This document shows positions 1-9,246 of a DNA stretch of 18,676 nt, one piece after another. The notes below the pieces were generated by a model. That model was not told the origin of the DNA. It made no database searches and saw only the letters and a list, made by a program, of their open reading frames with translations. The position numbers and the translations under genes were made by a program. How positions within the stretch are numbered: the stretch's first letter is position 1; each line of letters starts with the position of its first letter. The stretch spans positions 1 to 18,676 of the forward strand of contig JAUVGT010000035.1 of the NCBI GenBank assembly GCA_030593645.1. Reading direction: 5' to 3'. The DNA comes from Deltaproteobacteria bacterium (GTDB lineage Bacteria > Desulfobacterota > Desulfobacteria > Desulfobacterales > JAUVGT01).

Positions 1-1900
1 TCCCGGTATAAACCAGGCGACCGTGCAATCATACTCTATCCATCTTGTCCTGAATTTGTTTACAGCTTTCTGGCCTGTCTCTATTCCAACATCATCGCTA
101 TTCCGGTTCCATCTATTATGCCTCAAAATACAATTCGAATGCTGGAGCATATCATCAAGGAGTCCTCACCCACAGTCTGTTTTACTGATTCAGCCATTGC
201 CGAACAATTTGATTCGGTTAGCGAAAAGAATATTTATATTAAAAATAGTGGAGATTCCTTGGAAAGTCGATTTTTTGACATTCCAATCATTGATATCAAA
301 AGGATGGACGGCCTTGAAGAATATCCATATGTTCCCCCCAAAAAAAATAAACAGACAATCGCTTATTTTCAATACAGTTCAGGTTCAACCGGAAAGCCGA
401 AGGGTGTGATGATTAATCACCAAAATCTGCATGCCAACCTTGAAGCAATCAGACAAAGATTTGAAGCCACAGAGAATTCTGTTTTTGTAACCTGGATTCC
501 GCTATACCATGATATGGGCTTGGTAATGAACCTATTGTTATGCTGCTATACCGGTGCATCAATGGTCTTAATGTTACCGCAAAGTTTTATCCGGAATCCG
601 ATTGGCTGGCTGAAGACTATTAATCGCTATAAAGCAAACATTAGCGGTGGTCCGAACTTCTGCTATGATTTATGCGCACGTTATGCGGCTATGAGAAAGA
701 TAGAGAATCTGGATTTAAGCAGTTGGGAAATTGCCCAATGTGGCGCCGAGCCAATTCGTGAAAAAACCTTGAAGCAGTTCGTTAATGCTTTTGAGCCATA
801 CGGTTTCAGAAAAGAGGCGATTTATACTGGTTATGGCTTGGCTGAAATGACTGTAATGGCAGCCGGAAGTTATAAGTTAAGAAAAACCATTTACTGTAAA
901 GTGGATAAAAAATCCCTCGAAGAAAAACAAATTGTTCTATCAAAACCGCCTTATGATAATGCCAAAACCTTGGTTGGAAACGGAAAAGTGATTGATAATC
1001 ATCAGTTAAAAATTGTCAATACAGATACTCTTGAGGCGGTAAATGATTTATCCGTGGGTGAAATCTGGCTTAAGGGGCCCTCGGTTGCCAATGGATACTG
1101 GAACCGTCCGGAATTAAACCGGAAATTTTTTGAGGCTCGTTTATCTAATGGCAAAGGACCATTTTTCAGAACAGGAGACCTGGGTTTTACAATTCAAGGC
1201 GAAACCTTTATCTGCGGTCGTTTGAAAGATATTATAATAATAAATGGGCGTAATTATTATCCTCAGGACCTGGAAGAAACCGTGGATGGGTGCACGCCCA
1301 GAATTCGGATGGGACGAAATGTGGCCTTTTCAGTGGATGATGAAACCGTGGAAAAACTTTACTTGGTGGCTGAATACAGTGGGAAAGGAAAGGAAACAGA
1401 ACAAGATTTTAGACAAATAAGAATGGCTATCAGGCGAGATTTCGGTCTTATTCCACAGCTGATTACTTTTATCACTCCTAAAAGTCTGCCAATCACTACC
1501 AGTGGAAAACTCAGAAGACAAGCCACAAAAGACAGGTTACTAGAAAAACAACTGAATATCATTGCCCAATATGTAAATCCGATAAAAATTGAACAAACGG
1601 ATGATAAGAAAAATAAAGTGATCAATGATTCTATCGTCACCAAGAAAAAAACAAGCTTTGAAACCACACAAATTATAATTGAACAAATTGCACGCCAAAT
1701 CGATATTAAACCCGAAGAGATCAATATTGATACTCCCCTGGGAGAATATGGACTGACTTCACTGGAGGTCGTTTCTTTGGCCGATGTCCTGGAAACTTTT
1801 ACCGGTAAAACAATCTCGCCGACTCATTTTTTTGAATACCCTACCATACGGAAATTAAGCGAATATATTACGGGCAGCGTTGAAGAGGTTCGACATTTGG
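1..1900 (+). other. Loading module: fatty acyl-AMP ligase plus acyl carrier protein
   Basis: These are the N-terminal domains of the megasynthase. The ANL-fold ligase shows the ATP loop YSSGSTGKPKG at residues 125-135, RTGDLG at 390-395, then GRLKDIIIINGRNYYPQDLE and a C-terminal GKLRR. The region after the TGYGLAE motif (KTIYCKVDKKSLEEKQ, later LVGNGKV, then GPSVANGYW) follows the pattern of fatty acyl-AMP ligases rather than acyl-CoA ligases. Such enzymes form acyl-adenylates and pass the acyl chain to a carrier protein, and the next domain is one: GLTSLE holds the presumed phosphopantetheine serine at nt 1759-1761. The synthase is therefore expected to start from a free fatty acid. The left edge cuts the domain. 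Confidence 0.88.
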
Positions 1901-4900
1901 AAAAATCAAATCATTCCAAGGAGGAACCAATTGCAATTATTGGGATTGGATGCCGTTTTCCGGGCTCACCCGATATTCATTCTTATTGGCAAAATCTTGA
2001 AAATGGGAAGAATTTGATTACACCTTTCCCCAAAAACAGGCCCGGTTTAAAAACCGGAGAAGAGAATTACCAGTCTGGCGGTTTTATTAAAGATATAGAA
2101 TATTTTGATGCTAAATTTTTTGGAATCTCAGAAGCTGAAGCTCAGTATCTGGACCCGCAACATCGGGTATTTTGGGAGGTCGCATGGCAGACGGTTGAAG
2201 ATGCCGGATATGCGCCAGGAAGTCTATCCGGGAGCAACACCGGTGTATTTGTGGGTATATCGGCTTTTGATTATTATGAGGAATTGATAAAAAACCGGGT
2301 ATCAGTGAATACCCATACAGCTACTGGTACCGCACACTCCATGGCGGCCAATCATCTTTCTTATATTCTGGACCTTCATGGCCCCAGTGAAATTGTGGAT
2401 ACAGCCTGTTCCAGTTCCCTAGTGGCCGTGCACAGAGCGATTCAGGCGATTATTGGTGGCGAGTGTGACCAGGCGATTGTCGGTGGAGTTAATATCATTC
2501 TTTCATCCACTACCCATCTATCGTTAATTAAAGCCGGAGTATTAAGTAAGGACGGCCTGTGCAAAACGTTTGATCAATCTGCTAACGGTTATGGCAGGGG
2601 AGAAGGAACCGGAGTTGTTTTATTAAAACCTTTATCCCAGAGCCTTCGGGATAACGACTTTATCTATGGCCTGATTAGCGGAAGCAGTCTCAAGCATGGA
2701 GGTAGAACCAAATCGTTGACAGCACCCAATGAGAACATTCAGGCTGAACTCTTGCGGGAAGCTTATCAAAAAGCCGGGGTTGAACCAGATACCATCAGTT
2801 ATATCGAAACCCACGGAACCGGAACACCGTTGGGCGATCCCATAGAAATTAACGGGCTTAAAAAAGCCTTTAAAAAACTTTATGAAATCAACAACAAGCC
2901 AATGATAAAAAGACACTGTGGTCTGGGTTCAGTAAAAACGAACATGGGTCATCTGGAAGCTGCCGCAGGAATTGCCGGTTTAATCAAAGTAATTATCTCC
3001 CTAAACCAGAAAAAAATCCCTGCCAATGTACATTTTAAAAAACAAAATCCTTATATAGATCTTGAAGACAGTCCGTTCTATATCCTTAACAAAACCAAAA
3101 ACTGGGAAAATAGTATAGATGAAAAGGGAAATATTATCCCGAACAGAGCGGGTGTTAGTTCATTCGGCTTTGGTGGGTCATATGCCCATGTGGTTCTTGA
3201 GGAATATCAGGACCAATTTCAACAGCAAAATGTTTCGGCAGATTCACAGGCCATTTTGTTTTCAGCAAAAACCTTAAAATCTTTATATCGTTACCTGAAA
3301 AACTTTCACCAATTTTTATCCAATCAACAATCACTGAATAAAAACGTTAAACCGTACTTGTCAGATATTGCATTTACACTTCAAACAGGTCGAGATCATT
3401 TTGAGAAACGAATGGCTATTGTGGTTTCAAGCAAGGTTGAGTTGAGAAAAAAACTTAAACAATTAATGACAAAAGTTGCGAATGGTGAAGAAGATTCAAT
3501 TCCGTCTTTACCGGATGCTTTTACGGGTGACTCCTCATCGATTTTCTCCGGGCAAATTCATACAATAGAAAAAAAAGTGGAGAAGAAGAATTTACGAAAA
3601 TTAGCCCGATTTTGGGTGGAGGGTGTGGAGATAAACTGGGAAACGCTGTTTCATCCGAAACACCGACAGAGAATATCGCTTCCGTCTTATCCATTTGTCG
3701 GGCAGTATTGCTGGATGCCGAAAGACAAGCCGGATCCGAAAACAGATATCATTCAACCTATTGACCTTTCAGTTATACAGGCCGGCCATACAAAAAGAAT
3801 ATCAAAAGCAGTTTCTTATCAGGACACTCTTGCCTGGTTAACCAGTGAGATTGCACTAAAAATGGATGTTGAAGCGTCGGAAATAGAGGTTTTACTTCAT
3901 TTTGAAGATATTGGGGTCGATTCTATCGCCTTAATTGAAACTCTACAAAAGGCTGAAAAACATTTTAATATACCAATCGATTCATCAGCGATACAGGAGT
4001 GTTTTAATATCGATTTGATGGCTAAATTTATATCAAATAGAAAAGTTTTTAAAAAGCGCCTTGATCTGGAAGAGGAAGCCCGGCTCGACCCAACAATCCG
4101 ATTCAAAAGCATGAAAAACCCACCAACCTTGGGAAAGGGAACAGAAAACATAATTTTTTTAACCGGTGCAACCGGATTTTTGGGAGTTCACTTACTGCAG
4201 GAATTATTAAACAGGACCAAGGCTCATGTGATCTGCCTGATTCGTGCGGAAGATGATAAAAATGGAATGAAACGAATTCACGACCTGATCCACAAATATC
4301 AACTGGCTGATTGTGAGGTCGAAGACCGGGTGAGAATTGTATCCGGTGACCTGACATTGGATAGATTTGGATGCGAACAGGAATTGTATGATGAGCTGGC
4401 GGAAACAGTCGATATTATTTTTCATGCCGGAGCCGTTGTAGATTGGGTTAAACCGTATGAAACCTTAAAAAAGGCAAACGTGGGCGGAACATTGGAGATG
4501 ATTCGTTTTGCCGCTCACAAAAAAACAAAAGTGTTACACCATATCTCATCATTGGCAGTCCTACCGTTATATGAAGGTTGTGACGAATGGAGTGAAAATG
4601 ACCTGCCACAGCCATCCGGATTAAAAAGCGGTTATGGAAAGAGTAAGTGGGTGGCTGAAAAGCTTTGCCGTGTAGCACAGAAAAGGGGACTTCCTGTTGA
4701 TATTTATCGATTCGATTTTGTAGTGGGATCAACTTTTTACGGGGACATGAAGGAAACCGATTTCCTATTGCGGATGATCAAAGGGAGCATTCAATTAGGC
4801 TGTATATCAGCAGATGACACCAATCTGGATATTCTTCCTGTGGATTACATCTGCAAATTAATAGTTGCCATATCAAGTCAGGAAAACAGTTTGAATAAAA

Positions 4901-7900
4901 CCTTTCACCTACTTAACCGGCACCCGTTTACGATTTCAGATCTGACGAAACAACTATGGGAGATGGGTTATCCATTAGAACGGATGCCTTTTAAAAAATG
5001 GAAAAAACTGATCGAGAATGTGTCCTCGTGTGATCTTTTCCCTCTCTATCCTTTTCTTCAACAATACAGCACCGAGGAACTTTTGCATTATAAACGATTT
5101 GTACTGGATAATACTAACACAATGGAATCCTTGTACAGTGCAGATCCGGAACTGATTTCTAACATGCCTGCAGCACGAAAAATAATGGATCGGGTCATCC
5201 GTTTTTTTATCGATAATAAACATTTACCACCGGCAAATCACGCACCTATTATGAGCCGGCAACTGGCCTACTGGAAAAATCAACTCGCAGGAGCACCACA
5301 AAAATTAAATCTGCCCGCTGTAACTTCCGGCACCCAACCTGGAAAAAACCGATTCTCGACTGTCACATTTCATTTAGAACAACAAATCAAAGAAAAAGCT
5401 GAACAGTTTGGCTATTTGGAGAACAATACTTTAGGCGGTGTACTTTTGAGTGTTTTTCAGATTTTCCTGGCACGTTATTGCCGGCAACAAGATATTCCGA
5501 TTGCAGTAATTATTTCGGATACGATCTATTATCCTCAAAGTCGAAAGAAAGTGATGTTGGAAAAAATTCCCATTATTCGAACAGAACTGACAGAACATTC
5601 AACTGCAAGAGAGATCATTTCTCAGCTTAAACAATTATTATCCGAGGCATGTGCCAATTTGGATACATCATCAGAACAAATTCGATACTTATATAATCAC
5701 CAGCCGATATCCGAAAATAGGGTGAATTATGACACATTATTTCTATTTTATTCAAATACTCGTTCTTCATCGGATCGATTGAATATTTATCCATTAAGTC
5801 CGGCTGATATGGCACCTCATACCGCTCGTTTATCATTCTTTTGCCTGGAAGAGGAAGAACAGATCACATGTTCTTTCCGATACGAGACCCAGAGTTTCAT
5901 GTCTGAAATCATAAAAGAAATGGCTGACCATTTTAAATTCTTTTTGGGCGAACTGATCAACCATCCCGATTCAAGTGTTTTTAAACTCCCGATTATGGCA
6001 AAAACACAGATCGAAAAAATTGTCTATCAGTGGAATGATACTAAGGAAGATTTCCTGTTTGATGCTGGTGTACACCAGTTGTTTATGTCACAAGCCCAAA
6101 ACAAACCGGAAGCAACCGCTGTCAGTCTATATGACCAACAATTGACGTATAAAGCATTAAATCGTTCATCCACCATACTCGCCTGTTATTTGAAAAAACA
6201 AGGAATCGGACCCAATAGTGTGGTTGGTGTTTTATGCGAACGATCATTTGAAATGTTTATCGGGCTCTTAGGTATTTTAAAGACTGGAGGTGCTTACTTG
6301 CCGTTAGATCCCAATTACCCGGGAAAACGTTTGAATTATATGTTGAATGACGCTGGAGTTAAACTAGTATTGACCCAATCACACCTGAATTGCTCTCTAT
6401 TGAATAAAAATACTGGAATTTTCCTTCTGGATAAAGACTGGGACAATATGGAGCAATCTCTTACAGCTTCGGAGCAAATCCAATTCGAACAATGGATGAA
6501 CGATTATAATGGAAGAGACGACATGGTTTACCTGATATACACATCTGGCAGTACAGGAGTACCCAAAGGAGTACAGGTGATGCACCCGGGATTAACCAAT
6601 GTATTGATGGCGATGGATAGTTATATTCAACTGGATTCAACGGAACGTATGCTGGCAATGTCATCCTTAAGTTATGATGCTGCGGTTATCGAGATATTTT
6701 TACCCTTGATCAAAGGTGCAACCATTGAATTACTGCCCCCAAGTATAACCCAGGATGGTAATCAATTAAAGTCTTACCTGGAAAACCATCCGGTTTCAGT
6801 GATGCAGGCTACCCCTTCCCACTGGCGAATACTGCAACAAGCCGGATGGAAAGGGAACCCCGCAAGTACACTATTAAGCGGCGGTGAGTCCCTGACGGAT
6901 GATTTGGCCTGGCAACTCACAAAATGGGGCAAAGCCGCATACAATGGTTATGGTCCGTCTGAAACCACATTATGTGTGAGTAAAAAGAAATTGGAAACCA
7001 ACCGGCCGGTAAACTTGGGATGTCCCCTGGCTAACACCCGTCTTTATATCCTGGATGAGCACCTCAATCCCATGCCCATCGGTGTAACCGGTGAACTCTT
7101 TATTGGCGGGGTAGGTGTTGCTAAAGGATACCACGGTCAACCGGAGCTGACACGCAAACGGTTTATCAACAACCCGTTTATTAATACCAGCCCTGAAAAA
7201 ATCTATAAAAGCGGAGACTTGGCCCGTTATTTACCCAACGGGGAAATCGAATACCTGGGAAGAATAGACAATCAGGTAAAATTAAGGGGTAACCGGATCG
7301 AACTTGAAGAAATCGAAAAAGTTCTTAAGCAGAATAAGTCTATTCAGGATTGTGCCATAACACTCGATCAAGACCAGAAAAAATCAGCTCGTCTGATCGC
7401 AAATATCCTTCCATGGCCCAATATTCCAAATATTGATCTTACGACGATTCGAGAGAACATGAAAGAAATGTTACCGCTGTATATGATACCTGCCGAGTTT
7501 CATTTGGTCAAGGAATTTCCGCTAAGTCCTAATGGTAAAGTTGATCGTTCCAAATTGGCTATAACACGGAATATTCAGATAAAAGACAACTATCAGCCTC
7601 CATCATCCCCAATTGAGATTCAATTGGCAGAATTATGGAAAAAAATCCTGAAGGTTGAAAAAGTGAGTGCCAATGACGGATTTCTTGAAATTGGGGGCGA
7701 TTCATTATTGGCCATGGAAATGATAGTACGAATACAGGAAATATATAAGACAAAACTCACGGTGCAGGAATTTTTCAACCATTCGACCATTTCTCGATTA
7801 GCCGATCTATTGTCAAAAAAATCAGTTGGTGAAAAACCGGGTTATCGTAAAAACGAAAAAATCGATTATGTAAAAGAGGCGGAATTTGACCTTCAAATCA

Positions 7901-9060
7901 GTTTTTCAAAGTTAAAACCTGCAGCGAAAATCCCTGGGGAACTTCGGAATGTGTTACTGACCGGTGCCACCGGATTTTGGGGTGGTTATTTGCTGTTTAA
8001 TCTGCTGGAAAAAACCGGTGCCAATGTGTATTGCCTGTTAAGGGCCAAAAGTCAGGCCGATGGAAAAGCGAGAATAATCCAAAACCTGAAAACCTATTCA
8101 TTGTGGAAACCGAAACATGAAAACAGGATTATACCGGTGATCGGTGATCTTGCCCAACCACAGCTGCAATTAGCAGACGATGTCTTTTTGTACCTCTCCC
8201 AGCGCCTAGATGCTGTTTACCATAATGCGAGCATTGTCAACTGGTCCTACCCATACCATCTACTTAAAAACTCCAATGTTTCTGGAACCTTGGAAATAAT
8301 AAAACTGGCCCACAATATTAAATTAAAACATCTTTTTTACATTTCGACGATTGCTGTTTATGAATCCAGCCAACATAAAAAAGGGCAGATAATAAAGGAA
8401 ACTGATAATCTGCCGGAACCGTCAGGTTTGTTTTACGGATACTCCCAAAGTAAATGGGTGGCTGACCAAATGGTTCAGGCTGCGGGAGAAAAGGGATTGC
8501 CTGTTGTGATTTTCAGATCCAGCCTGATTTCAGGGGACAGCCGAACCGGGGTTTCAAACTTAAGTGATATTCTGAATTGTGTGTTGCGGGCCAGCTGCAT
8601 TGCCGGTGCTTATCCGGATTTTGATTACCATTTGGATGCTGTCCCGGTGGATTATGCTGCACAATCGTTGTTGACTATTTCCCTTCATCCTGATGCTTTA
8701 GGGAAAGTATTCCACCTGGTAAACCCGGCACCCACTCAAATTCATCAACTCTGGGATTTCTACAGCTCATTTGGTTATGAATTCCAGGAACTATCTACCA
8801 GAGAGTGGGTAAAACGACTTGCTGAAAACGTAAAAGATGACTTCCATTTGCTTCCTTTTATGCCGATATTTATCGATGAAGTAACCCCGGGAAGCGGAAA
8901 AAACTATTTTGAGATGCAAGCCGAAACCGCCCCCATTTTTTCCTTTGACAACACCCGTGCGATTATCCTGGATTATGAGAAAACCTGCCCGATAATCGAT
9001 GAGAAGTTGTTTCATATTTATTTATCTTACTTAAAGAAAATTAAGTTCCTAATTAATTAA
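1..9060 (+). CDS. Hybrid PKS-NRPS megasynthase with two thioester reductase domains (5' end outside window)
   Basis: This is a multimodular synthase that should activate a fatty acid, process it on carrier proteins and release products reductively. The reading frame is open from base 1 to the TAA at 9058-9060, giving 3019 visible residues. The first in-frame ATG (118) lies inside the FAAL fold, so the true start is upstream and roughly 55 residues are probably missing, judged from FAAL family length. Visible order by residue: FAAL 1-515, ACP 550-625 (Ser587), KS 641-1070, post-KS linker without AT, ACP 1275-1340 (Ser1308), reductase 1 about 1380-1740, half condensation domain 1750-2010, adenylation 2023-2520, PCP 2535-2605 (Ser2568), reductase 2 about 2645-3019. 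There is no ketoreductase, acyltransferase or thioesterase. The next gene, glpK, is convergent and unrelated, so partners such as a trans-acting AT or a phosphopantetheinyl transferase must lie elsewhere. Domain calls are firm; the product is unknown. Confidence 0.95.
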   Translation, partial: SRYKPGDRAIILYPSCPEFVYSFLACLYSNIIAIPVPSIMPQNTIRMLEHIIKESSPTVCFTDSAIAEQFDSVSEKNIYIKNSGDSLESRFFDIPIIDIKRMDGLEEYPYVPPKKNKQTIAYFQYSSGSTGKPKGVMINHQNLHANLEAIRQRFEATENSVFVTWIPLYHDMGLVMNLLLCCYTGASMVLMLPQSFIRNPIGWLKTINRYKANISGGPNFCYDLCARYAAMRKIENLDLSSWEIAQCGAEPIREKTLKQFVNAFEPYGFRKEAIYTGYGLAEMTVMAAGSYKLRKTIYCKVDKKSLEEKQIVLSKPPYDNAKTLVGNGKVIDNHQLKIVNTDTLEAVNDLSVGEIWLKGPSVANGYWNRPELNRKFFEARLSNGKGPFFRTGDLGFTIQGETFICGRLKDIIIINGRNYYPQDLEETVDGCTPRIRMGRNVAFSVDDETVEKLYLVAEYSGKGKETEQDFRQIRMAIRRDFGLIPQLITFITPKSLPITTSGKLRRQATKDRLLEKQLNIIAQYVNPIKIEQTDDKKNKVINDSIVTKKKTSFETTQIIIEQIARQIDIKPEEINIDTPLGEYGLTSLEVVSLADVLETFTGKTISPTHFFEYPTIRKLSEYITGSVEEVRHLEKSNHSKEEPIAIIGIGCRFPGSPDIHSYWQNLENGKNLITPFPKNRPGLKTGEENYQSGGFIKDIEYFDAKFFGISEAEAQYLDPQHRVFWEVAWQTVEDAGYAPGSLSGSNTGVFVGISAFDYYEELIKNRVSVNTHTATGTAHSMAANHLSYILDLHGPSEIVDTACSSSLVAVHRAIQAIIGGECDQAIVGGVNIILSSTTHLSLIKAGVLSKDGLCKTFDQSANGYGRGEGTGVVLLKPLSQSLRDNDFIYGLISGSSLKHGGRTKSLTAPNENIQAELLREAYQKAGVEPDTISYIETHGTGTPLGDPIEINGLKKAFKKLYEINNKPMIKRHCGLGSVKTNMGHLEAAAGIAGLIKVIISLNQKKIPANVHFKKQNPYIDLEDSPFYILNKTKNWENSIDEKGNIIPNRAGVSSFGFGGSYAHVVLEEYQDQFQQQNVSADSQAILFSAKTLKSLYRYLKNFHQFLSNQQSLNKNVKPYLSDIAFTLQTGRDHFEKRMAIVVSSKVELRKKLKQLMTKVANGEEDSIPSLPDAFTGDSSSIFSGQIHTIEKKVEKKNLRKLARFWVEGVEINWETLFHPKHRQRISLPSYPFVGQYCWMPKDKPDPKTDIIQPIDLSVIQAGHTKRISKAVSYQDTLAWLTSEIALKMDVEASEIEVLLHFEDIGVDSIALIETLQKAEKHFNIPIDSSAIQECFNIDLMAKFISNRKVFKKRLDLEEEARLDPTIRFKSMKNPPTLGKGTENIIFLTGATGFLGVHLLQELLNRTKAHVICLIRAEDDKNGMKRIHDLIHKYQLADCEVEDRVRIVSGDLTLDRFGCEQELYDELAETVDIIFHAGAVVDWVKPYETLKKANVGGTLEMIRFAAHKKTKVLHHISSLAVLPLYEGCDEWSENDLPQPSGLKSGYGKSKWVAEKLCRVAQKRGLPVDIYRFDFVVGSTFYGDMKETDFLLRMIKGSIQLGCISADDTNLDILPVDYICKLIVAISSQENSLNKTFHLLNRHPFTISDLTKQLWEMGYPLERMPFKKWKKLIENVSSCDLFPLYPFLQQYSTEELLHYKRFVLDNTNTMESLYSADPELISNMPAARKIMDRVIRFFIDNKHLPPANHAPIMSRQLAYWKNQLAGAPQKLNLPAVTSGTQPGKNRFSTVTFHLEQQIKEKAEQFGYLENNTLGGVLLSVFQIFLARYCRQQDIPIAVIISDTIYYPQSRKKVMLEKIPIIRTELTEHSTAREIISQLKQLLSEACANLDTSSEQIRYLYNHQPISENRVNYDTLFLFYSNTRSSSDRLNIYPLSPADMAPHTARLSFFCLEEEEQITCSFRYETQSFMSEIIKEMADHFKFFLGELINHPDSSVFKLPIMAKTQIEKIVYQWNDTKEDFLFDAGVHQLFMSQAQNKPEATAVSLYDQQLTYKALNRSSTILACYLKKQGIGPNSVVGVLCERSFEMFIGLLGILKTGGAYLPLDPNYPGKRLNYMLNDAGVKLVLTQSHLNCSLLNKNTGIFLLDKDWDNMEQSLTASEQIQFEQWMNDYNGRDDMVYLIYTSGSTGVPKGVQVMHPGLTNVLMAMDSYIQLDSTERMLAMSSLSYDAAVIEIFLPLIKGATIELLPPSITQDGNQLKSYLENHPVSVMQATPSHWRILQQAGWKGNPASTLLSGGESLTDDLAWQLTKWGKAAYNGYGPSETTLCVSKKKLETNRPVNLGCPLANTRLYILDEHLNPMPIGVTGELFIGGVGVAKGYHGQPELTRKRFINNPFINTSPEKIYKSGDLARYLPNGEIEYLGRIDNQVKLRGNRIELEEIEKVLKQNKSIQDCAITLDQDQKKSARLIANILPWPNIPNIDLTTIRENMKEMLPLYMIPAEFHLVKEFPLSPNGKVDRSKLAITRNIQIKDNYQPPSSPIEIQLAELWKKILKVEKVSANDGFLEIGGDSLLAMEMIVRIQEIYKTKLTVQEFFNHSTISRLADLLSKKSVGEKPGYRKNEKIDYVKEAEFDLQISFSKLKPAAKIPGELRNVLLTGATGFWGGYLLFNLLEKTGANVYCLLRAKSQADGKARIIQNLKTYSLWKPKHENRIIPVIGDLAQPQLQLADDVFLYLSQRLDAVYHNASIVNWSYPYHLLKNSNVSGTLEIIKLAHNIKLKHLFYISTIAVYESSQHKKGQIIKETDNLPEPSGLFYGYSQSKWVADQMVQAAGEKGLPVVIFRSSLISGDSRTGVSNLSDILNCVLRASCIAGAYPDFDYHLDAVPVDYAAQSLLTISLHPDALGKVFHLVNPAPTQIHQLWDFYSSFGYEFQELSTREWVKRLAENVKDDFHLLPFMPIFIDEVTPGSGKNYFEMQAETAPIFSFDNTRAIILDYEKTCPIIDEKLFHIYLSYLKKIKFLIN
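1921..5220 (+). other. PKS module: KS - (no AT) - ACP - thioester reductase 1
   Basis: The ketosynthase has its full catalytic triad: Cys in TACSSS (nt 2407-2409), His in ETHGTGTPLGDP (2812-2814) and His in NMGHLEAAAG (2950-2952). After it come about 200 residues that end in LPSYPFVGQYCW. This resembles the flanking region left behind in trans-AT PKS modules, and no GHSxG acyltransferase motif is visible. The ACP has GVDSIALIE (Ser at 3922-3924). The reductase has the Rossmann motif GATGFLG (4165-4185) and the SDR pair Tyr (4633-4635) and Lys (4645-4647) in YGKSK. It should reduce a carrier-bound thioester with NAD(P)H to an aldehyde or alcohol. A releasing domain in the middle of a synthase is unusual. 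Confidence 0.85.
5248..9057 (+). other. NRPS module: half condensation domain - adenylation - PCP - thioester reductase 2
   Basis: The module opens at YWKNQLAGAPQKLNLP, a sequence normally found near the middle of condensation domains. The HHxxxDG half is absent. The adenylation domain is complete, with YTSGSTGVPKG (from nt 6538), NGYGPSETT (from 6943), the YKSGDLARY and GRIDNQVKLRG region, and the NGKVDR lysine at 7537-7539. By alignment from memory to GrsA, the substrate-pocket residues read D-A-I-Q-L-G-G-L; a small amino acid is possible, but I do not recognise the code. The PCP has GGDSLLAM (Ser at 7702-7704). The terminal reductase carries GATGFWG (7963-7983, with Trp where Leu is usual) and Tyr/Lys of YSQSK (8440 and 8452). 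It should release an amino aldehyde or alcohol, or an acylated form. Confidence 0.85.
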
Positions 9061-9087
9061 ATTTTAGGGTATGTCAATTTGAACTTA

Positions 9088-9126
9088 TTACGAAACCGTC
9101 TCATTCGGACTTTTTATGAGACCATC
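9088..9126 (-). repeat. Partial copy (39-bp end module) of the dispersed palindromic repeat, copy A
   Basis: This stretch matches 37 of 39 bases of 18501-18539, and its reverse complement matches 33 of 39 bases of 14279-14317. Only the end module is present; the long palindrome that accompanies it elsewhere is missing. It lies between the convergent megasynthase and glpK. The rest of the gap (9061-9246) shows nothing else I can support, and no clear terminator hairpin is present. Confidence 0.75.
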
Positions 9127-9246
9127 TTATTTTTCCAGGCACTTTATTCACCACCTGGTAAACATCTGAATTACATCAACGCCCTTTCGAATTTTTCTCA
9201 TCACAATTGCATCCCCCGGTTTTTTTTAAATACATATCTTCAAATT

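Noticed and set aside
3210..3780. Possible acyltransferase domain after the ketosynthase
   Set aside because: The segment is too short and shows no GHSxG or other AT motif; it fits a post-KS linker.
5220..5270. Frameshift hiding the N-terminal half of the condensation domain
   Set aside because: The frame is open throughout, reductase 1 runs almost up to the half domain, and no alternative frame here offers the roughly 150-200 missing residues.
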